From Bifidobacterium avesanii (GTDB lineage: Bacteria > Actinomycetota > Actinomycetes > Actinomycetales > Bifidobacteriaceae): a DNA stretch of 64,000 nt. Where the stretch lies: NCBI RefSeq assembly GCF_009299475.1, contig NZ_WBSN01000014.1:1-64000 (forward strand), given 5' to 3'. The notes beneath the pieces are model-generated. The model was not told the DNA's origin and did not search any database. It worked only from the letters and a program-made list of their open reading frames with translations. This document shows, piece after piece, positions 58,051 to 64,000 of this stretch (the first letter of the stretch is position 1; every line of letters starts with the position of its first letter). A program made the translations under genes and the position numbers.

Positions 58051-58410
58051 ACACTGGATCCGCTCAATCCTCGCTGTTCGTGGTGGGGATTGAGCGGATC
58101 CAGTGTTTTATCGCTCTTTCCGCCCTCTACCGCACTGGATTCGCTCAATCCGTGGCAAACGTGCGTCAGATTGAGCGAATCCAGTGTCTGAGAGACGGCA
58201 GGACGGGACTCCGGCACTGCATCCGCTCAATCCGCAACATCTGCACTGCGGATTGAGCGGATGCAGTGCATAGGAGCCGGATTGCGCGCACGGTCACCAA
58301 TTGATCCTGCTCAATCTGTCCCTTCCAAACCGCAGAGTGAGCGAATTCAGTGCGCCGAACCGGCTTGTTGGCTTGCCACGCACTGATCCTGCTCAATCCG
58401 CAGCCGGCCA
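58051..58410. repeat. Tandem array of hairpins built on CACTGGAT(C/T)CGCTCAATC
   Basis: Three perfect hairpins are present: arms 58051-58070/58087-58106 (20 bp), 58133-58150/58169-58186 (18 bp), and 58214-58236/58247-58269 (23 bp). Loops are 10-18 nt. Further single or degraded copies lie at about 58300-58353 and 58380-58400. Each arm carries the same word, G(C/G)ACTG-AT-CGCTCAAT, but the three pairs differ at the same position in both arms, which indicates compensatory change. The array fills the 728-bp gap between pknB (plus) and the GH59 gene (minus); no gene is seen there. Confidence 0.85.
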
Positions 58411-58616
58411 ATCCGCGGAAAGAACGCCCGTTCAGCGGGCCACGTTCGGCTGCAAACCGACGGACTTGGCCACCGCGTTGGTCTGGCCGCACACGGCGAG
58501 CCAGTTGGCAAACACACCGTTCCGAGCGTCGGCCGCGTGATGCCTTTGTTCCTCGCCATAACAAGTGCGGAACGCGCCGATCGGAGACCGGCCAATGCAA
58601 CGGAACGCAACGAAAA

Positions 58617-58667
58617 GGAAAAGGACGGCGGTTCGGTCACGCTGCATGCATGGCCGAACCGCCGTCC
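58617..58667 (-). terminator. Terminator of the GH59 gene
   Basis: GGACGGCGGTTCGG (58623-58636) and CCGAACCGCCGTCC (58654-58667) pair perfectly. On the minus strand the stem is followed by CCTTTTCCTTTT-type sequence. It lies 36 bp after the stop codon at 58703. Confidence 0.85.
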
Positions 58668-58702
58668 CAGGAAACAGAAGTCGTGGAGTTATCTGGCTAT
58701 GG

Positions 58703-61700
58703 CTACTCCTTCCTGCTGCGACGTGCCAGCGTGAGAACGGCACCGGCAGCGATCATCACGGCGGCCGCTGCGGCAAGGCCCAGCACCGAGGCGCCGGTCC
58801 TGCTCAACTGAGTGGGCTGCTGCTGGGTGCCGGCGTTCCGGTTCTTGTTCTGATCCTTGGCGGCCGGCTGCGCAGCGTTGTTCTGATCCTTGGACGGCGC
58901 CTCTCCGGACTGGTCGTCCGCGGAAGGCCGCTGATCCTTGGAGGGCTGATCGGCAGGCTGATCAGGCTGCTGCGGATTGTTGCCCTCCGCGTTGGCCCTG
59001 ACCAGCGCGCCGGCGGCCTGCACCAGACCGGCAGCGGCATCGGCGACGTCCTGCTGCGTGGCGTCCCCGTTGGCAAGCACGTCCTGCGCGGTCTTGAGGG
59101 CCGCGGCGAATGCCTTCCACGAGTCGGCGGTGTAGTCGGACTCGGTCAGCTTGGCGCCTTGCTCGACGGCGGCCTTGAGCGCCGTCTTGTCCACGGCGGC
59201 CGGCTGCTCGGGCTGGGGCTGCGGGTTGGGCTGCGGTTCCGGAGCCGGCTTGACCGTCTTCAGCGCGTTCTGGGCGGAGGCCAGCGCCGTAGCGGCGGCA
59301 TCCACCTCAGACTGCGTCGGAGCGGCGGAGCCACCCTGCTGGGTGCGGGCGAGCACATCCTTCGCGGCCTTGAGCGCCTTGGCGAACGGGCTCCACGTCT
59401 CGACCGTGTAGCCGGACTGCTTGAGCGTCTCGGCACCCTTGACCACCGCGGAAAGCGCATCGGTCTTCAACACGGCGACAAGCGCTCCCTGCGTCTCGAC
59501 AAGCTTCGCGGTTGCGGCGTTCACCTTGGCCTGATCGGCCTTCGCATCGGCGGCAACCGACTTCGCGGTGGCCAAAGCTTCGGCGAACGGCTTCCACGAG
59601 TCGGCGGTGTAACCGGACTCGGTCAGCTTGCCGGCGGCCGCGATGGCGGCATTGAGCGCGGTGCGGTCGGCTTCCGGCTGCGGCGTGGGCTCGGGCGTGG
59701 CGGATTCGGCCTTGAGGCCGGTCCACGCGGAGACCAGACCGGTCAGCGCCTTGGACACGTCCTTCTGCGTGGCGTTCTTGTCGGCGAGCACGGCCTCGGC
59801 GGCCTTGATCGCGTCGTTGAATGCCTTGACCGTTTCGGCGGTGTACCCGTCGGTCTTGACGGCCTTCGCATCGGCCACCACCGCGGTGAGCGCGGTCTTG
59901 TCGACCGGCGTCGGCTCGGGCTCGGGGGACGGAGCGGGAGCCTCGGCAAGCGCTCCCTGCGCATCAGCCAGAGCCTTGGCCGCGGCGTTCACCGCGTCCT
60001 GCGTGGCATTCGCGTCGGAAAGCACGGTCTTCGCATCGGCCAGCGCCTTGGCGAACGGCTTCCACGAATCAGCCGTGTAACCCGCTTCGACCAGCTTGCC
60101 GGCGGCATCGACCACGGACTGCAGCACGGTCTTGTTCACCGGCGTCGGCTCGGGTTCCGGAGCCGGGGCCGTGACCAGATCGTTCTGCGCCTTGAGCAGC
60201 GCCAGCACGGCGGCATTCACGTCCGCCGAAGTGGCATCGTCATTGGCGAGCACGGTCTTCGCATCAGCCAAAGCCTTGGCGAACGGAGCCCACGTCGCGG
60301 CCGTGTAATCCGCTTCGGCCAACTTGCCGGCCGCGTCCACAGCGGACTGCAGCACGGTCTTATCGGTCTTCTTCGCCACGGCCAGCCAAGAGATCACCGG
60401 CTTCTCGGCACCGGCGCCCTCGTTGGTCAGCACGTATTCGACGGTGGCCGGCTCGCTCAGGGTGAAGGTGAGCGAGGCGTCCATGGGCGAATCGGCGGCG
60501 GTCAGCGGCACGGAGCCCTTGGAGAGCTCCTTGCCGTTGGCGTTCACGGTGTGGTTCATGGTGCGTGCGGTGACGCTCGGCCAGAATTCCTTGAATCCGG
60601 CGGTGAGCGTGTAGGTGCCGGCGTCCAGCGGCAGACGGTAGATCTGCTTGGTGGTTGCCTGCCACAGACCGGTCGCGTACTTGTCGCCCAACTGCGCGGC
60701 GCCGTCGGCGTAGGTGTTCGTGCCTTCCGCCACGTAACCCCACTGATCGTCGGACTCGGAGGCCTGGTCGACCTTGTCGTTCTTCAATGCCACGGCGTTC
60801 TTCACCGCAAGGTACTGCGGGGAGTCGGCGCCGTTGGTGCCGGAATCGATGTAGTAGGTCAATCCGTCCGGGATCACCTCGTAGTCGGCGGTCACGGCGG
60901 TGCTGTTGGCGTCACCGGTGAGGTGGACCGTGTCGTAGGCCTTGAGACCGGTGGGTGCGGCGCCCCAGGTGACCGGGGTGTCCACGCCGTCAATCTTGAC
61001 GGTGGTGGGCAGTGCGCCCTTGGCGGAGATCGCACCCTGCAGACCCAAGGCCTCCGGAACGGCGCGCACGTACACCATGGCGAGACGCGCATTGTAGCCG
61101 GAGGTGCCGTTGGTGCCGAACTCGACGTTCACTACGGACTCGTCCTTCACCTTGACGGTGTGGGTGATGGCCGTGGCCTCGCCGTTGGACGTCACGTTTT
61201 GGCGGGCGCTCAGCGTGCTGCCGTCGGCGGCGGTGACCTGCGAGTAGACGTTGGTCTGCTGGCCTGCGCGCGGCGCCTGCACGGTGACGATCTCGTAGCT
61301 GCCCTTGGGCAGGGTCAGATGGTAGGTGACGGGCTGGTTGTAGTTGGCGCCCACGTAGGAGGAGCCCCAGTCCTTGGCGTCGCCGGCGGCGACGATGTTC
61401 GCGTCGCTGGAGTAGCCCCAGTCCTTGCCCTCGTCCGTGCCGTTCCAAGTCTGGTCGGCCTGACCGTTGCGCAGGTCGGGGAACAGGCCCTTGACGTTCC
61501 CGTACGCGGAGTCCGCGGCGGAACCGGTCGAACCGGAGTCCACGAAGTAGACGAGGTCGGTCGGCACCACCATCACGTTGACGGTGAAGCGCTGGTACAC
61601 GTCGCCGATCTTGTCGGCGGTCAGGCCGGTCAGAGTGGTCGTGCCGAACGCCTTCGGGTCGGCGGCGGCCACCTTGGAGGCGGCTTCCGGATCGTCCCAC

Positions 61701-64000
61701 TTGACGGCGTGGTCAACGCCGTCGATCTTCAGCGTCCCGGGCAGCTTGGCGTCCGGACCGGCGAGGGTGACGGTGCCCAGATCCTTGACGTCCTCGCTCA
61801 CGTGCACGTTGACGAGCGCGTTCTGCGCGGCGGTCAGACGGGCGGCCAGCGCGACGGCGCCCTCCGCGTCCAGACCGTAGGCGGACGGGTCGGCGATCGC
61901 GGCCTCGGCGTCGGCACGGACCGCGGCGAACGCAGCCCAGCCCTCGGGCTTGTAGTCGGCTTCCGACAGGTCCTTCGCGGCGTCCACACCAGCCTTGAGG
62001 GCCGTCACGTCCACCTTGGAGGAGTCCGCGTTGGCGGTGATCACGCTCACGGTGTCGATGTTGAACTGGTCGGCGGTGGCGGTCTCGATGCGCACGGTGT
62101 GCTTGCCGTTCTTCAGACCGCGCAGGGTGAACGCGGTCGGCGCGGTGTCGCTGGACCATTGCGTCGGGGCGTTCGCGGCGATCAGCTGTCCGTCGACGTA
62201 CACATTGAGCTTCGCCTTTCCGCCGGAGTTGGAGCCGTTGAGGTCAAGGCCCGTGCCGGTGAACTCATACTCCATGGCGGCGCCCTGGCCGGTGCTGTTG
62301 GAGATGGTGCGCAGGTAGACGAACATGCCCTGGGCGTTGAAGTGGTTCCACTTGTCGTTGAACTTGAGGACCGGGGTGTCCACGTTGTCCCAGCTGGTCT
62401 GGTGCATGTCGTCAATGAGGGCCGTGGCGTACGGGGTGTAGCCGGGCACGGTGGTGACGGCTAGATCGTCGAACTGCACGTTGTTGAAGCTGGAGCCGAG
62501 TTGGATGCGGCCCGCGGCCTGCGCGGACGTATCGGTGTAGGAGGTGACCTCCACGCCGTTGACGAGCACTGTGTACACGTTGCCCGCGGCCTTGACCGCG
62601 ATGGTGTTCCACTGGCCGGCGCCGGCCTTCCAGTTGACGCCCGCCACATCGTTCAGATTGCCTTGGGAGATCACCCAGTTCATGCGCTGGAACGACCAGG
62701 TGCCGTCCGGCCGAACCTTGAGCTCGCCGGAGGACATGTCGGTGCCGCCGGCGTTGCCGCCCTGCTGGCGCACGCCGATGCTGGCGTACTGTCCGGCGGC
62801 GTCCGTCTCGAAGCGAACCTTGACGGAGGCGGTGTAGTTCATCCAGCGGTTGTCGCCGATGGTGGTGCGCGGGTCGCTGTCCACCCAGGCGCCGCCCTTC
62901 TGGTCCGGCCCGATCTGCTGGCGCATCACATGGCCGCCGTCGGACTGTTTGACGATCTCGAACGCGCCGTTGGTATCAGTGGTGTAGCGGGCCGTGGCGC
63001 CGGTATCGCCGCCGCGGGATTCGAGGTACCCTTCGCCGGAGTCGACGAGCTTGCCGCTCTTCGGATCGAGGGTGAGCACGTTGCCATAGCCCTTGTACTC
63101 GAAGTCGTCCGCGTATAGATAGTCGTCGTTGGTCACGCCCTGCTTGGCGCCGGTGGAGTCGGTGTCGAGCACGTCGCGTCCGCCGTTCTCCGAGGTGTAT
63201 TCGGGCGAGGCCTTGGCCTTGCTCAACGAATCGCCCACCTTGCCGGAGTTGAGCGTGGTGGCGGTGAGGATGGACCACGGCTTGACGGTCACCGTGTAGG
63301 TGCCGTCCGCGTTGGGCTGGAGTTCCTCACGCAGCTTGAGGTAGTTGGCCGCGTAGGACTCGCCCGAGCCCTTGTCCGCGGACCGGGTCTCCCACAGCTC
63401 CATCGTCTTGTCGGCGCCCAGGTCGAGGTCCTCGGCCTTGATGTTGTAGGTCTTGGCGTACTTGCTGTCGTTGACGATGACGGTGGAGAAGTCCTTCTTG
63501 TCCGGGGAGGCCAGCGTGGTGTACGAATTGGCGCCGCCACGGGAGGAGTTCGCGTCCGACCCCTTCCCCGGGGGATTGCCGTCGGTCAGATCGCTGCCGG
63601 AAGCCTGCGGGATACCGCGCCAGATACCGTTGGCGGTCGGGTTCGCGGGGTCGGTCTCCCAGCCGGTCTTGGCGAATTCGGTGAAATGCTGAAGCACCGC
63701 CACGCCGCCGTCGTAGTAGATCCAGCCGCTCCACGGGTCGCGTGCGTTCACGACCTCCTTGGAGGAGTACTGGAAGCCTTCGTAGAAGGAGCCGATGGCG
63801 GGCTGCCAAATGCTCAGCGTACGGCGGGAGTGGTTGAACCCGGTGCTGATCCAGTTGGCCATTTCCAAGGCGCTGTAGATGCCGCCGAAGTCCGTGCCGT
63901 CGCCGGGCGAAGGCTCGCCGGAGTCCGAGTTCATGGTGTTGTTCGGACGGTCCGCGGAGGCGGAGAACGTGGACTGCGCCTCGGAGTTCCACACTTCCTT
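58703..64000 (-). CDS. Cell-wall-anchored GH59 galactocerebrosidase-like enzyme (N-terminus beyond window)
   Basis: 1,765 residues are visible; the frame is open to the right edge. It begins just before the catalytic nucleophile region EVWNSEAQSTF, equivalent to WSSED of animal GALC. NARDPWSGWIYYDG and ILTATTLNSGK continue the fold, and IGDNRWMNYTASVKVRFE marks the GH59 lectin-like domain. Then come one FIVAR repeat, two related beta-rich modules with YFVDSG/YYIDSGTNG, six tandem FIVAR repeats, a polar linker and a sortase-type LSRTG, helix, RRSRKE end. The enzyme should remove beta-galactose from galactolipids or similar glycans at the cell surface, anchored through sortase. Substrate is inferred from family only. 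The acid/base residue lies outside the window. Confidence 0.88.
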   Translation of the reverse strand, partial: KEVWNSEAQSTFSASADRPNNTMNSDSGEPSPGDGTDFGGIYSALEMANWISTGFNHSRRTLSIWQPAIGSFYEGFQYSSKEVVNARDPWSGWIYYDGGVAVLQHFTEFAKTGWETDPANPTANGIWRGIPQASGSDLTDGNPPGKGSDANSSRGGANSYTTLASPDKKDFSTVIVNDSKYAKTYNIKAEDLDLGADKTMELWETRSADKGSGESYAANYLKLREELQPNADGTYTVTVKPWSILTATTLNSGKVGDSLSKAKASPEYTSENGGRDVLDTDSTGAKQGVTNDDYLYADDFEYKGYGNVLTLDPKSGKLVDSGEGYLESRGGDTGATARYTTDTNGAFEIVKQSDGGHVMRQQIGPDQKGGAWVDSDPRTTIGDNRWMNYTASVKVRFETDAAGQYASIGVRQQGGNAGGTDMSSGELKVRPDGTWSFQRMNWVISQGNLNDVAGVNWKAGAGQWNTIAVKAAGNVYTVLVNGVEVTSYTDTSAQAAGRIQLGSSFNNVQFDDLAVTTVPGYTPYATALIDDMHQTSWDNVDTPVLKFNDKWNHFNAQGMFVYLRTISNSTGQGAAMEYEFTGTGLDLNGSNSGGKAKLNVYVDGQLIAANAPTQWSSDTAPTAFTLRGLKNGKHTVRIETATADQFNIDTVSVITANADSSKVDVTALKAGVDAAKDLSEADYKPEGWAAFAAVRADAEAAIADPSAYGLDAEGAVALAARLTAAQNALVNVHVSEDVKDLGTVTLAGPDAKLPGTLKIDGVDHAVKWDDPEAASKVAAADPKAFGTTTLTGLTADKIGDVYQRFTVNVMVVPTDLVYFVDSGSTGSAADSAYGNVKGLFPDLRNGQADQTWNGTDEGKDWGYSSDANIVAAGDAKDWGSSYVGANYNQPVTYHLTLPKGSYEIVTVQAPRAGQQTNVYSQVTAADGSTLSARQNVTSNGEATAITHTVKVKDESVVNVEFGTNGTSGYNARLAMVYVRAVPEALGLQGAISAKGALPTTVKIDGVDTPVTWGAAPTGLKAYDTVHLTGDANSTAVTADYEVIPDGLTYYIDSGTNGADSPQYLAVKNAVALKNDKVDQASESDDQWGYVAEGTNTYADGAAQLGDKYATGLWQATTKQIYRLPLDAGTYTLTAGFKEFWPSVTARTMNHTVNANGKELSKGSVPLTAADSPMDASLTFTLSEPATVEYVLTNEGAGAEKPVISWLAVAKKTDKTVLQSAVDAAGKLAEADYTAATWAPFAKALADAKTVLANDDATSADVNAAVLALLKAQNDLVTAPAPEPEPTPVNKTVLQSVVDAAGKLVEAGYTADSWKPFAKALADAKTVLSDANATQDAVNAAAKALADAQGALAEAPAPSPEPEPTPVDKTALTAVVADAKAVKTDGYTAETVKAFNDAIKAAEAVLADKNATQKDVSKALTGLVSAWTGLKAESATPEPTPQPEADRTALNAAIAAAGKLTESGYTADSWKPFAEALATAKSVAADAKADQAKVNAATAKLVETQGALVAVLKTDALSAVVKGAETLKQSGYTVETWSPFAKALKAAKDVLARTQQGGSAAPTQSEVDAAATALASAQNALKTVKPAPEPQPNPQPQPEQPAAVDKTALKAAVEQGAKLTESDYTADSWKAFAAALKTAQDVLANGDATQQDVADAAAGLVQAAGALVRANAEGNNPQQPDQPADQPSKDQRPSADDQSGEAPSKDQNNAAQPAAKDQNKNRNAGTQQQPTQLSRTGASVLGLAAAAAVMIAAGAVLTLARRSRKE

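Noticed and set aside
58051..58410. CRISPR array
   Set aside because: Copies alternate in orientation, spacing is irregular and there are no spacers of uniform length or cas genes, so hairpin repeats explain it better.

Overview
The window looks like chromosome from a high-GC Gram-positive actinobacterium, most likely a Bifidobacterium. This genus call is an inference. It rests on a GC-rich backbone, an actinobacterial FhaA-FhaB-PP2C-RodA-PbpA-PknA-PknB operon, a fused RmlC-RmlD protein, a sortase-anchored glycosidase with FIVAR repeats, and bifidobacterial-style exopolysaccharide (EPS) genes. No rRNA or CRISPR was seen.

1-26.7 kb is a surface-polysaccharide region. Its variable part (1-3.65 and 6-9.83 kb) is strikingly AT-rich. 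It encodes a partial Wzy-like polymerase, a WbsX-like protein, GT2 and GT4 glycosyltransferases, a broken acyltransferase and a Wzx-like flippase. A decayed IS3-family transposase sits next to the GC-rich UDP-glucose dehydrogenase gene. The conserved part makes dTDP-rhamnose (RmlA, RmlCD fusion, RmlB) and holds a rhamnosyltransferase-like GT2, a membrane priming phosphoglycosyltransferase, a DUF4012 protein, a leucine-rich-repeat surface protein, an exo/endonuclease-phosphatase-like membrane protein and a large DUF6020-like membrane protein. An AAA ATPase with an iteron-like upstream region also lies here.

26.85-33.86 kb: a tRNA-Ser(GGA) gene carries an integrated element of about 6.9 kb, bounded by a 21-bp duplication of the tRNA 3' end. 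The element encodes a tyrosine integrase, a small helix-turn-helix protein, an unknown protein, a DUF3631-type ATPase and an AT-rich two-gene restriction-modification system with a Bpu10I-like nuclease. Each tRNA 3' end copy is followed by its own terminator.

34-48.4 kb is housekeeping and stress: a SAM methyltransferase, a cupin, a YddG-like exporter, Hsp20, MscL, a fused MsrAB, and a coupled four-gene operon (VWA/binding-protein lipoprotein, XpaC-like, second binding protein, TelA-like). An alpha/beta hydrolase and an S9 peptidase follow. The mscL-msrAB gap is packed with inverted repeats.

48.7-58 kb is the growth and division signalling operon, with 4-nt stop/start overlaps from the phosphatase through to PknB. 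A tandem array of perfect hairpins follows it, and a relative of the same motif lies just before the operon. The right edge holds the C-terminal part of a very large cell-wall-anchored GH59 (galactocerebrosidase-like) enzyme on the minus strand.
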